Source: Thermocrinis ruber (lineage in GTDB: Bacteria; Aquificota; Aquificia; Aquificales; Aquificaceae). Taken from it: 64,000 nucleotides of DNA. Shown here piece by piece: positions 1 through 7,862 of the stretch (positions within the stretch are counted from its first letter, which is position 1; every line of letters begins with the position of its first letter). Location of the stretch: assembly GCF_000512735.1 (NCBI RefSeq), contig NZ_CP007028.1, positions 1,426,001-1,490,000 on the forward strand, read 5' to 3'. The position numbers and the translations under genes are program-made. The notes beneath the pieces were generated by a model, which saw only the letters and a program-made list of their open reading frames with translations, did not search any database and had not been told where the DNA came from.

Positions 1-1456
1 CACCCCTTCCCGCTATCTGCACATGGTACTGCTCTCCATGGACGGTGATTACAAACTCCACCGGGATGTTTTCCCTCTTTTCTTCCTTCTCCTCCAGTTC
101 GGGCACGTAAGGCTCTCCCTTTTCTCTCCACTCAAAGAACTCCTTTGCCACCAATGGGAAGAGGGCATAAGAGAGCACATCCTCTTCGCTCTTTGCTCCC
201 GCCTTTATGGCTTCTTCTCTGATCCTTTCCAGCTCAGGCTCCAAAAGGTCTGCGGGTCTTATGTGATACAAAGGCTCCTCATCACCCAAAACCTTCCTTA
301 GAACCTCCTCCTTTATGGGTGCGGGCGGTCTGCCATAAAGACCTTTCACATAGTCTTTGACTTCCTTAGTAACAACCTTGTATCTTTCTCCATGGAGCAC
401 ATTCAGGAAGGCTTGAGAGCCCACGATCTGGCTGGTGGGCGTTACCAAAGGTGGATAGCCAAGGTCCTCCCGAACCCGGACCACCTCCTCCAAAACATCT
501 GGGAGTTTTTCTTCCATTCCCTGTTCCCTAAGCTGGCTTATGAAATTGGTGATCATACCGCCCGGAATTTGATGCAAAAGAACACCCACATCTGGGTATG
601 GTGGCAAAACATCAAACTTTTTGTATTTCTTCCTTACTTGAACAAATAGGTCTCCAGCCTTTTGGTACAGCTTTTCATCCACATCCACTTGGTAGCCAAA
701 CTCCCTTAGCACATATATCATGATCTCTCCCGCAGGGTGGGAGGTCTGGGAAGAGAGGGAGTAAAAGGCAGTGTCTATCATGTCTGCGCCAGCCTCTATG
801 CCTTTCAGCTGTGCCATCTCTGCCAAGTTGGCACTGGTTTGGGTATGAAGGTGAACCGGATATTTGGGAAATTCAGATTTCAGGGCTTTCACAAGTTCAT
901 AAGAGACCTTTGGAGATAAAATCCCCGCCTGGTCCTTTATGGATATTATGTCTATGCCCATATCTACCAACTGCCGGGCTATCTCCACATAGTATTCCAC
1001 CGTATGCACAGGGCTTATGGTATAAGAGAGAACCCCCTTAACAATGGCACCCACCTTCTTGGCAGTTTCTATTGCCTTCCTTAGGTTTCTGGTATCGTTA
1101 AGGGCATCAAAAATCCTAAAAACTTCTATACCATTGTCGTAAGCTTTTTTCACAAAGGCTTCCACCACGTCATCCGGATAGTGTCTGTAGCCTACCAAAT
1201 TTTGACCTCTCAAAAGCATTTCCAGTTTAGTGTTTTTAGCCCTCTCTTTGAACTTCCTGAGCCTTTCCCAAGGGTCTTCCTTTAGAAACCTCAAGCACAC
1301 ATCAAAGGTGGCTCCACCCCAAACCTCTAAGGAGTAAAAACCGCACTTATCAAGGATTTCAACGATATCCAGCATATCCTCCGTCCTTACCCTTGTGGCA
1401 AGGAGGGACTGAATGCCATCTCTTAGGGATACATCGGTGATTTCTATCTTCCTCAT
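1..1456 (-). CDS. Biotin-dependent carboxylase, carboxyltransferase subunit (PycB/OadA/CfiA group), 3' end off window
   Basis: Carboxyltransferase subunit of a two-part biotin enzyme acting on a 2-oxo acid. 485 codons are visible and the frame is still open at the left edge, so the C-terminal biotinyl domain is not seen. The start is the ATG at 1454-1456, giving MRKIEITDVSLRDG with the usual early Asp. Metal-site residues are present: carbamylated-Lys motif SIKDQAG (about K174) and HLH (H202/H204). The residues after HLH read TQTSAN where pyruvate carboxylases usually have THDTSG. Family knowledge: Aquificaceae own both a pyruvate carboxylase and a 2-oxoglutarate carboxylase (CfiAB, reductive TCA cycle), and this subunit could belong to either. 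It lies divergently from efp with 19 bp between starts. Confidence 0.85.
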   Translation of the reverse strand, partial: MRKIEITDVSLRDGIQSLLATRVRTEDMLDIVEILDKCGFYSLEVWGGATFDVCLRFLKEDPWERLRKFKERAKNTKLEMLLRGQNLVGYRHYPDDVVEAFVKKAYDNGIEVFRIFDALNDTRNLRKAIETAKKVGAIVKGVLSYTISPVHTVEYYVEIARQLVDMGIDIISIKDQAGILSPKVSYELVKALKSEFPKYPVHLHTQTSANLAEMAQLKGIEAGADMIDTAFYSLSSQTSHPAGEIMIYVLREFGYQVDVDEKLYQKAGDLFVQVRKKYKKFDVLPPYPDVGVLLHQIPGGMITNFISQLREQGMEEKLPDVLEEVVRVREDLGYPPLVTPTSQIVGSQAFLNVLHGERYKVVTKEVKDYVKGLYGRPPAPIKEEVLRKVLGDEEPLYHIRPADLLEPELERIREEAIKAGAKSEEDVLSYALFPLVAKEFFEWREKGEPYVPELEEKEEKRENIPVEFVITVHGEQYHVQIAGRG

Positions 1457-1460
1457 GTGG

Positions 1461-1470
1461 TAAAATTATA
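1461..1470. promoter_or_regulatory. Overlapping divergent -10 elements between the carboxylase gene and efp
   Basis: The 19-bp gap holds TAAAAT on the plus strand (1461-1466, 9 nt before the efp ATG) and TATAAT on the minus strand (1465-1470, 8 nt before the carboxylase ATG). Neither gene has room for a Shine-Dalgarno leader if these are used, so both mRNAs would be leaderless or nearly so. No convincing -35 is seen for either. This is inference from spacing only. Confidence 0.5.
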
Positions 1471-1475
1471 AAGCC

Positions 1476-2045
1476 ATGGGAGTTAAGATAGACATAAACA
1501 GCATACAGAGGGATATGTTTATTGAGCATAACGGACAACCCCACAGAGTTTTGGACTATGAACACGTGAAGCCGGGCAAAGGACAAGCCTTTGTGCGGGT
1601 AAAGGCAAAGAACATGAGCACGGGCAATGTGATTGAAATAACCTACAAGGCCTCCGACAGCATAGAACTGGCGGACTTTGAGCAGGTGTTTGCGGAATAC
1701 TCATACAACGACGGTGATTATTACTACTTTGTAAGCAAGACCACCTACGAGATGCTTGCTGTTCCCGCCAAGAACATAGAAAACGAAATAAAGTTCCTGA
1801 AAGAGGGCATGGAGGTTGTAGTGTTTATATATAAGGGTCAGCCCATAGGTATAGAGTTGCCAAGACATGTGGAACTAAAGGTGGTGGAAACGGAGCCCGC
1901 CTTTAAGGGAGATACCGCTGCGGGTGGTTCTAAGCCCGCCAAGTTGGAAACCGGCGCGGTGGTGCAAGTACCATTCTTTGTGGAAGAGGGGGACATAATA
2001 AAGGTGGATACAAGGACGGGCACTTACATAGAAAGGGTCAAGTGA
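1476..2045 (+). CDS. efp: Elongation factor P
   Basis: EF-P enters the ribosome E/P sites and relieves stalling at proline stretches. At 189 residues it has the family's normal three-domain length. The N-terminal KOW-like domain carries the loop PGKGQAFVR, whose Lys is the usual modification site, and the C-terminal OB domains end in DTRTGTYIERV, which matches the EF-P signature. The ATG at 1476 is the only sensible start. It is followed by accB with a one-base stop/start overlap. No modification enzyme (EpmA or YmfI type) is seen in the window. Confidence 0.97.
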   Translation: MGVKIDINSIQRDMFIEHNGQPHRVLDYEHVKPGKGQAFVRVKAKNMSTGNVIEITYKASDSIELADFEQVFAEYSYNDGDYYYFVSKTTYEMLAVPAKNIENEIKFLKEGMEVVVFIYKGQPIGIELPRHVELKVVETEPAFKGDTAAGGSKPAKLETGAVVQVPFFVEEGDIIKVDTRTGTYIERVK

Positions 2046-2482
2046 TGGACAAAGATTTTATAAGGGAGCTTATAAACCTTATAAAAAACAGCGATATAAA
2101 ACTGTTTGAGATAGAGCATCAAGATTTTAGGCTTAGGATAGAGACCCATCAGAGGGAGTTAGTGCACAAAGTAGAAACACCACGGGAGGTAAAACATATT
2201 GAGGTGGTTCCTCCCTCCGAAGATTTGGAAGAGAATAAGCTACACGTGATTAGGAGCCCTCTGGTGGGAACCTTCTACAGGGCACCCTCTCCCGGAGCAC
2301 CTCCCTTCGTGGAGGTAGGCGACATTGTATCCCCCGGTCAAGTGCTGTGCATAATAGAAGCCCTAAAGGTGATGAACGAGATAGAAAGTGATGTTAGGGG
2401 CAAGGTGGTAAAGATCCTTGTAGAAAACGGAGAGACGGTAGAATACAACCAGCCACTTTTTCTAATAGACACAAACGTTTGA
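2045..2482 (+). CDS. accB: Acetyl-CoA carboxylase biotin carboxyl carrier protein
   Basis: Carries the biotin that shuttles carboxyl groups in acetyl-CoA carboxylase, the first step of fatty acid synthesis. The C-terminal lipoyl/biotinyl domain has EALKVMNEI, with the biotinylated Lys near residue 108. The N-terminal helix and the Pro-rich linker are typical of AccB. The ATG at 2045 overlaps the efp stop (TGATG); an in-frame GTG at 2042 is an alternative. accC is not adjacent. The efp-accB pairing is common in bacteria. The divergent carboxylase gene upstream is likely to have its own biotin domain beyond the window, so no shared carrier need be assumed. Confidence 0.95.
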   Translation: MDKDFIRELINLIKNSDIKLFEIEHQDFRLRIETHQRELVHKVETPREVKHIEVVPPSEDLEENKLHVIRSPLVGTFYRAPSPGAPPFVEVGDIVSPGQVLCIIEALKVMNEIESDVRGKVVKILVENGETVEYNQPLFLIDTNV

Positions 2483-3267
2483 AGAAGCTTTTGCTCTACA
2501 GAAGGGGTGGGCTTGGAGATACATTGCTCACTTTCCCCATCTTAGAGATCTTCAAAGGGCAGGGCTTTCACATAACCACAGTAGGGAATACCGATTACTT
2601 TGAGATAGCCAAAGAGGTGGGTTGGGCAGACAGAGTTTTATCGGAAATGCCCAAGGAGGACTTTGACAAAAGGATAATAATCGGAACTGACGGAATAGAC
2701 CCCTTTCCAAATGAAAGGGTGTGGGTTTTGGAATACTATCTAAAAATCTTAGGTCTTCCTTCTCACTATTCCCAAACACTGCCCCTTGATGCAGACCCAA
2801 ACTCACCCTTTAGGGGAAAGGTGGTTTTGCATCCATCCAGCGGTTCTCCAAAGAAAAACCCACCCATTGAGTTGTTTTTTGAGATTGAAAACTTTCTCAC
2901 AGGGCTTGGTTACCAATGTGTGTACTTAGTTGGAGAGGCAGACCAGTGGCTAAAGGCGCATGTAAAGAACTTTGTGGAGATGTACCAACCTTTGCAAATC
3001 GCCAAAGCTTTGAAGTCTGCCCTGTTTTTTGTGGGTAATGATAGCGGACTTTCGCACCTCTCTGCCTACCTTGATTTGCCAACTTTTATCTTCTATGGAC
3101 CTACGGACCCAGTAGTGTGGAAACCTATAGGAAAGAGTGTTTTTCAGATAAGCTTAAACCTCAGATGTAGCCCATGTTTTCCAAACACTTGCCAAGAAAG
3201 AGTCTGTTTTGATGTTAAGGCGCTTTTTGAGAGATTTTTAAACTACTTTAGAGGCATGAGCCTGTAG
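2479..3267 (+). CDS. Glycosyltransferase family 9 (heptosyltransferase-like)
   Basis: Likely transfers a sugar onto lipopolysaccharide core or a related glycan. The N-terminus LLYRRGGLGDTLLTFPIL is the family 9 nucleotide-binding opening, and the C-terminal GNDSGLSHLSAYLDLP with FYGPTDP matches the ADP-heptose transferase donor site. At 262 residues it is short compared with WaaC/WaaF (about 320-350). It starts with TTG at 2479, overlapping the accB stop by four bases, which suggests translational coupling. Its 3' end overlaps the convergent truB by 25 bp. The acceptor cannot be deduced. Confidence 0.8.
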   Translation: MKKLLLYRRGGLGDTLLTFPILEIFKGQGFHITTVGNTDYFEIAKEVGWADRVLSEMPKEDFDKRIIIGTDGIDPFPNERVWVLEYYLKILGLPSHYSQTLPLDADPNSPFRGKVVLHPSSGSPKKNPPIELFFEIENFLTGLGYQCVYLVGEADQWLKAHVKNFVEMYQPLQIAKALKSALFFVGNDSGLSHLSAYLDLPTFIFYGPTDPVVWKPIGKSVFQISLNLRCSPCFPNTCQERVCFDVKALFERFLNYFRGMSL

Positions 3268-4106
3268 GGCTTTAAAAAACCGCCCTCCAATAGACCTACC
3301 CCAAGAAACTCCTCATCCCAAAAGACTCTAACATAGCCATAGTGCTTTGCCTCTGCCCTTATCTTTGCACCGTTTCTAAAAAGCCTGGCTTCTTTTGTCC
3401 GCAAGCTGACCGCCGGCAAAAAGCTCATAGCTTCCCATATGGGAATTATTACGCCCCAGAGGTCTTCAAGGCTGTTTAGCCTCTCATAAGAGAGAGCCAT
3501 ACTGACGCTAAAGTCTCCTATCTTTGTTCTTCTTAGCTCCGACACATAGGCTCCGCATCTAAGGGCTAAACCTATATCGTGCGCCAAGCTTCTTATGTAA
3601 GTTCCTCCGGAAACTTCAAATTCAAGGACCACCTGTGGAAGGTTGCACTCCAAAAGCTTGGCACTGTAAACCTCCACCTCTACGGGCTTTAGAGGTACTT
3701 CTAAACCTTTTCTTGCCAACTCGTAAGCCCTAACTCCCCCTACTTTCTTTGCGGAGTAGGGTGGGGGCTTTTGGAGAATTCTGCCGGTAAAATTGGGCAG
3801 TAATTTTGCCACATCCTCACAGGATACGTTCACATCCCTCCTTTCTAAGATGGTTCCTTCCGCGTCGTAGGTGTCCGTTATGGCACCGAGAACTATTTTT
3901 GTGATGTAAGTTTTTGGAAGTCTAACAAAGAACTCCGCAAAACGTGTTGCCTCCTCAAGTAAGAGGATTAAAAGTCCCGTGGCAATTGGGTCTAAGGTGC
4001 CAGTATGTCCTACTTTGTTCAGCTTAAACTTCCTTTTAACCGTATCCACCAACTGAAAGGAGGTAAGCCCCCTGGGCTTATCCAAAAGCAAGATAGAGGG
4101 GATCAT
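3243..4106 (-). CDS. truB: tRNA pseudouridine(55) synthase
   Basis: Makes pseudouridine 55 in the T-loop of tRNAs. The motif GHTGTLDPIATGLL contains the catalytic Asp (about D39), and KPPPYSAKKVGGVRAYELAR and SGGTYIRSLAHDIG are conserved TruB blocks. A C-terminal PUA-like segment completes the 287 residues. Its ATG overlaps the stop of the upstream sigma-factor gene by four bases (ATGA), so the two are translationally coupled. Confidence 0.96.
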   Translation of the reverse strand: MIPSILLLDKPRGLTSFQLVDTVKRKFKLNKVGHTGTLDPIATGLLILLLEEATRFAEFFVRLPKTYITKIVLGAITDTYDAEGTILERRDVNVSCEDVAKLLPNFTGRILQKPPPYSAKKVGGVRAYELARKGLEVPLKPVEVEVYSAKLLECNLPQVVLEFEVSGGTYIRSLAHDIGLALRCGAYVSELRRTKIGDFSVSMALSYERLNSLEDLWGVIIPIWEAMSFLPAVSLRTKEARLFRNGAKIRAEAKHYGYVRVFWDEEFLGVGLLEGGFLKPYRLMPLK

Positions 4107-5038
4107 CCGCTTAGAAAGTCTTTTAGATGTTTTTTTATTGCCATGTTTCTTAGTTTTCTTAGAGCCCTTGTTTCCAACTGCCTGACCCTTTCCCTTGAAA
4201 TGTTTAATATCTCTCCTATCTCCCGCAATGTTTTTGGCTCTTCTCCCCTCAATCCAAACCTGAGCTCTATCACTCGCCTTTCCTTTTCCGGCAGTTTATC
4301 CAGCATTTCCTCTATTTCTTTGCTCAGAATTTCGTTCATTACCTTTTCTTCCACATCGGCAGTGCCATGCTTACTGAGAAAATCCACAAAGAAAGTATCC
4401 TCCTCCTCTCCAACGGGTGCATCAAGGGACAAGGGCATTTTGGATATTTGCAGAATCCTCTCCACCTCCGCAGGATCAATCTTGTAGCCCTCTTTTTCTA
4501 TTCTCCTTTGGATTTCCTCCTCTGTGGGTCTCCTTCCCAGTTCCCTTTCCATTTCCTTTTGCAAGATCTCCTTGGTGTATTCCTCTGCTACCTCCTCCGC
4601 TGTTGGTTCCCTCTCGTATTCCTTGTATAGCTTGCTGTATATACTGTTGATCTTATTGATCAGATGGGACTGTTTTAGAGGTATGCGCACCGCACCAGTC
4701 TGTTGAGATAGGGCTTGCATTATAGCTTGCCTGATCCACCAAACTGCGTAAGATATGAACTTAACACCCTTGTCGGGGTCAAACCTCTTTGCCGCTTCCA
4801 TAAGCCCATAATTACCCGCTGCTATCAACTCTGAAAGACGAAGTCCATAACCCAGATACTGCTTTGCTATGCTTATAACAAAACGCAGGTTTGATTCTAC
4901 TAGCTTTCTGTAAGCCTCCTTGTCTCCCTCCTTTGCCCTTCTTGCCAGCTCCTTTTCCTCCTCGGGCTTTAGGAGGGGTATTTTTGAAACCTTCTTTAAG
5001 TATTGGGCTATAAGTTCTTGTTCGCTGTCCGGAATCAT
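4103..5038 (-). CDS. Sigma-70 family RNA polymerase sigma factor, group 2 type
   Basis: A sigma factor directing RNA polymerase to promoters. At 311 residues it lacks region 1.1, so it is not the full-length housekeeping sigma; it fits group 2 (RpoS/SigA-like). Regions seen are 1.2 (DSEQELIAQYLKKV), 2 (NLRFVISIAKQYLGYG; KFISYAVWWIRQAIMQ), a 3.2 finger segment (PVGEEEDTFFVDFL) and 4.2 (LREIGEILNISRERVRQLE). Region 3 is unusual: two PT-x-EE motifs (EREPTAEEVAEEY and GRRPTEEEIQRRI) occur in tandem where one is normal. It is probably co-transcribed with truB. Confidence 0.9.
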   Translation of the reverse strand: MIPDSEQELIAQYLKKVSKIPLLKPEEEKELARRAKEGDKEAYRKLVESNLRFVISIAKQYLGYGLRLSELIAAGNYGLMEAAKRFDPDKGVKFISYAVWWIRQAIMQALSQQTGAVRIPLKQSHLINKINSIYSKLYKEYEREPTAEEVAEEYTKEILQKEMERELGRRPTEEEIQRRIEKEGYKIDPAEVERILQISKMPLSLDAPVGEEEDTFFVDFLSKHGTADVEEKVMNEILSKEIEEMLDKLPEKERRVIELRFGLRGEEPKTLREIGEILNISRERVRQLETRALRKLRNMAIKKHLKDFLSG

Positions 5039-5042
5039 CGCT

Positions 5043-6470
5043 TTACCTCAAATAAAGTACTACATATAGGTTGTTTCCGCCTCTCCTTATCAAAAGGAGC
5101 ACCCTCGTCCTCTGCTCGTTCCTTGCCCTGTCTATCTTCTCATTAAACTGAGAGAGACTCTCCACGGGCTCATTATTAACCGCAAGGATTATGTCTCCCC
5201 TCCTTAAACCGCTCCTTTGGGCTAAACTACCGGGTGCCACACCCTCCACAAAGACACCCTTTACTCCAAACCTACTTACCTCCTCCGGCGATAGATCCCT
5301 GAGGAACAGACCCAGATCTCCCGCTTGTTCCCGTGGTTTCCCAAAGCTAACTTCCTCCGGCATTTCGCCCACCTTTGCCTTAATGGTCTGTTCCTTTCCT
5401 CCCCTTATGATGGTTAAGGTTACCTCAGTACCAGGGGGTGTTTTCATGATCTTAAACTGTAGATCCCTAACCTCTCTGACCTTTTCACCGTCAACGGCGA
5501 CTATTATGTCTCCAACTTTGAGCCCAGCCTTCTCCGCAGGGCTACCCGGTGCGATCTGGGCTACGAGTATGCCCTCCTTCACTCCTATGGTTTCGGCGAT
5601 CTCCGGCGTGATCTCCTGAATAACCACACCAAGCCACCCTCTAACCACTCTACCCTTAGCCATAAGCTGGTCTGCCACCCATTTGGCAAGGTTTATGGGT
5701 ATGGCAAAGCCCAAACCCTGACCCTCCGCCACTATGGCAGTGTTTATACCTATAACTTCACCTTTTATGTTTATTAGAGGTCCTCCCGAGTTGCCCGGGT
5801 TTATGGGTGCGTCCGTTTGAATAAAGCTCTCATACTGGGTTATCCCTATGGACCTGCGCAGAGCGGAGATCACTCCAAAGGTCACAGTTCTTTCAAGACC
5901 GTAAGGGTTTCCTATGGCGATCACCAACTGACCCACCTTCAAATTGTCCGAATCTCCCAGCTTTGCCACTCTACCCTCAGGGTTTTCTATGCCCTTAGCA
6001 TCCACCTCCACCACTGCCACATCCGTTTTGGGGTCTCCTCCCACCAGCCTTCCGTCCTTTTCTGTATGCGGGTCAAACCTTACCCTTATTCTCTTTGCCC
6101 CTTGAACCACATGATTGTTGGTCAGGATGTAAAACTTTCCGTTCTTATAGGCCATGATCACACCCGAGCCTAAGGACCTCCTCTCCTGTGGAATTTGGAA
6201 TGGGAAGAAGAAAGGAAAATCCTCGCCAAAACCCCTTGAAACCTCTTGGGTAGAGTATATGGCTACCACAGATGGGGAGACCCTTTCCACAAGTTCCGTC
6301 AGTTCCTTTTCAAACTGTGCCAGAAGTCCAGACCTAACGGATACCTCTTGCGCTTGAGGTTGTGGCGCAGTCCCAGAAGAAGAGGTCGTTTTTTGCGCTT
6401 TACAACCTTCTATGCTAAAAAGTAGTAGCAAGAATAACAAGGATAGAAAGGTCATGGCTACCCTCCTCAC
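5043..6470 (-). CDS. htrA: Periplasmic Do-family serine protease, lipoprotein
   Basis: An envelope protease/chaperone of the HtrA/DegP family. The trypsin-like domain has the triad H120 (TNNHVV), D150 (PKTDVAVV) and S228 (NPGNSGGP), followed by two PDZ domains. The N-terminus is a lipoprotein signal with lipobox IEGC (Cys23), so it is probably membrane-anchored. The GTG at 6470 overlaps the bioC stop (GTGA), has GAGG upstream and gives a positively charged n-region. An ATG at 6455 with AGGAGG before it is an alternative that would lose the Arg pair. Confidence 0.95.
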   Translation of the reverse strand: MRRVAMTFLSLLFLLLLFSIEGCKAQKTTSSSGTAPQPQAQEVSVRSGLLAQFEKELTELVERVSPSVVAIYSTQEVSRGFGEDFPFFFPFQIPQERRSLGSGVIMAYKNGKFYILTNNHVVQGAKRIRVRFDPHTEKDGRLVGGDPKTDVAVVEVDAKGIENPEGRVAKLGDSDNLKVGQLVIAIGNPYGLERTVTFGVISALRRSIGITQYESFIQTDAPINPGNSGGPLINIKGEVIGINTAIVAEGQGLGFAIPINLAKWVADQLMAKGRVVRGWLGVVIQEITPEIAETIGVKEGILVAQIAPGSPAEKAGLKVGDIIVAVDGEKVREVRDLQFKIMKTPPGTEVTLTIIRGGKEQTIKAKVGEMPEEVSFGKPREQAGDLGLFLRDLSPEEVSRFGVKGVFVEGVAPGSLAQRSGLRRGDIILAVNNEPVESLSQFNEKIDRARNEQRTRVLLLIRRGGNNLYVVLYLR

Positions 6471-7126
6471 TGCGGAACCTCGCAGGAAAAGAATAACACC
6501 AAAAAGCTAGGATTGTCAATGGAAAGGATGAGTCTTTCAACGCTCTTTTTGGTTCTGAGAATATCCCCTTTTGAAGGATTGTAAGAAGAACCCGTGTAAT
6601 GAAAGAACCTTAAAAGGTCCCAACCTTTGAAGGGAATTTCCAACTCTCTCAGCTCCACCTTTCTCAGCTTTCCTCCAAGATGGCGAAGCCTTTCAAGGAT
6701 ATCCTCTGGAGAAAGGAAGGGGAAGTCCAAAGGCTCAAGACTTCCCTTAACGGGCATGGCACAGAGGAATTTCTTTCTGCAAACCCGGAATATTTCCCTA
6801 AAGCTCTGGTCTATGGAAGTCCAGTGCAGGGCAAAGTTGCTTACCACACAGTCAAAGCTCTTGTCCTTAAAGGGCATTGCCTCAGCCATAGCACAAATAC
6901 CCAAAAAACCTTTCTGTCTGTACGTCCTCAGCATGCTCTGAGATATGTCAATACCCACCACTTTTTCCAAACCTTCACTACAAAAGCCTGTGCCACAACC
7001 CACATCAAGGACCGAACCCTCAATTGTGTCTAAGCGCTTTAAAATCTCCGCACTCTGCCTTTGGGGAATAGCCCAATCCTCATAGGTACTTGAGGCCCTT
7101 GAAAACCTTAAGGATAATAGCTTCAT
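6467..7126 (-). CDS. bioC: Malonyl-ACP O-methyltransferase
   Basis: Methylates malonyl-ACP so that it can prime pimelate synthesis for biotin. The SAM-binding motif is VLDVGCGTGF, followed by VVGIDISQSML and NFALHW. The opening FSRASSTYEDWAIPQRQ resembles the BioC N-terminus (F-x-R-A-x-x-Y). Its placement straight after a BioH-like esterase gives functional support. The ATG at 7126 lies inside the 3' end of bioH, with GGAGG about 14 nt upstream; an upstream TTG at 7150 is less likely. 219 residues is slightly short for BioC. Confidence 0.8.
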   Translation of the reverse strand: MKLLSLRFSRASSTYEDWAIPQRQSAEILKRLDTIEGSVLDVGCGTGFCSEGLEKVVGIDISQSMLRTYRQKGFLGICAMAEAMPFKDKSFDCVVSNFALHWTSIDQSFREIFRVCRKKFLCAMPVKGSLEPLDFPFLSPEDILERLRHLGGKLRKVELRELEIPFKGWDLLRFFHYTGSSYNPSKGDILRTKKSVERLILSIDNPSFLVLFFSCEVPQ

Positions 7127-7706
7127 TTTCCGGGAAGTGTCCTCCAGCAAAGGTTATTAATTTAGCCCTCCTGCTCAGATTGTAAAGCTCAAGGGCACCT
7201 CTGAGAGGAACGATAGGGTCCTCTGTGCCATGAAGTAAGAGAACGGGTTTATTTATATGAGGGATATAGCTTCTTAGGTCTGTGGAAAAGTAATCCTCCA
7301 AAAGCTCAAGGGCTCCATCCAGTTCCACCCTTGCATCAAAAGGCTTTGGGTATGCCCTCTCTCTGAACTCCTTTAAAAACTCCTCCCTTTCCTTCCTGAG
7401 CCTTAGCAAAAAGCCCTTTAGGTTTTTCCTATCCCAAAGGCAAGGAAAGCATGCGGTGGCACCTATTAAAAGTAGGGCTTTTACCTTAAAGGGAAAGAGC
7501 AGAGCCAAAAGCAAAGCTAAGGTGCCACCCATAGACCAACCTACCACCGTAGAGTTGTTGGGAATTCTAACGGCAATCTCTTGGGCTAAAGCCCTAAGGC
7601 TTTTGCTTTTTAGCTTAGAATTTCCGTGAAAGGGCAGGTCTATCTTTACACCGGGGAAGGTTTTAAAGACCTCTGAGGAAAAGCCAAAGCCATGAATAAA
7701 AACAAG
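7080..7706 (-). CDS. bioH: Pimeloyl-ACP methyl ester esterase-like alpha/beta hydrolase with no standard start codon
   Basis: BioH-type hydrolase that would remove the methyl group once pimeloyl-ACP is made. The oxyanion strand LVFIHGFGF, nucleophile GWSMGG, acid GTEDPIVPL and base GGHFP are all present. The reading frame continues upstream through two tRNA genes, so that part cannot be coding. Homologues normally begin a residue or so before LVFIHG. Here the codon for that Leu (CTT, 7704-7706) is the first after the tRNA-Arg discriminator base. There is no in-frame ATG, GTG or TTG before the nucleophile region; ATT at 7695-7697 is the only near-start. It overlaps bioC by 47 nt. Confidence 0.75.
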   Translation of the reverse strand, partial: LVFIHGFGFSSEVFKTFPGVKIDLPFHGNSKLKSKSLRALAQEIAVRIPNNSTVVGWSMGGTLALLLALLFPFKVKALLLIGATACFPCLWDRKNLKGFLLRLRKEREEFLKEFRERAYPKPFDARVELDGALELLEDYFSTDLRSYIPHINKPVLLLHGTEDPIVPLRGALELYNLSRRAKLITFAGGHFPENEAIILKVFKGLKYL

Positions 7707-7780
7707 CGGGCCCGGAGGGACTCGAACCCCCGACCTAGGGATTAGAAATCCCTTGCTCTGTCCAGCTGAGCTACGGGCCC
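7707..7780 (-). tRNA. tRNA-Arg (anticodon TCT)
   Basis: A full cloverleaf can be folded: acceptor GGGCCCG pairs with CGGGCCC, the anticodon loop has TCT flanked by AGGGAT/ATCCCT pairing, and the T-arm contains GGTTCGAGTCC. The discriminator is G and CCA is not encoded. Its 5' end directly abuts the 3' end of tRNA-Pro with no spacer, and bioH begins right after it. Confidence 0.95.
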
Positions 7781-7853
7781 TCGGGGCGACAGGACTTGAA
7801 CCTGCGACCTCTGGCTCCCAAAGCCAGCGCTCTACCACCTGAGCTACACCCCG
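7781..7853 (-). tRNA. tRNA-Pro (anticodon TGG)
   Basis: Cloverleaf with acceptor CGGGGTG/CGCCCCG, D-arm GCTC/GAGC, anticodon stem CTGGC/GCCAG enclosing TTTGGGA (anticodon TGG), and T-arm GCAGG/CCTGT. The discriminator is A and CCA is not encoded. It is the first gene of a tRNA-Pro, tRNA-Arg, bioH, bioC, htrA run. Confidence 0.95.
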
Positions 7854-7862
7854 TGATAATAT

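Noticed and set aside
4005-4487. 160-codon plus-strand ORF rich in Ser and Phe
   Set aside because: It is antisense to truB and the sigma-factor gene, with shadow composition and no domain.
7708-7838. Open frame continuing bioH upstream with an apparent GTG start at 7838 (residues such as VAGSSPVAPRARSSAGQ)
   Set aside because: It is the translation of tRNA-Pro and tRNA-Arg; both fold as full cloverleaves, so this is not the natural N-terminus.
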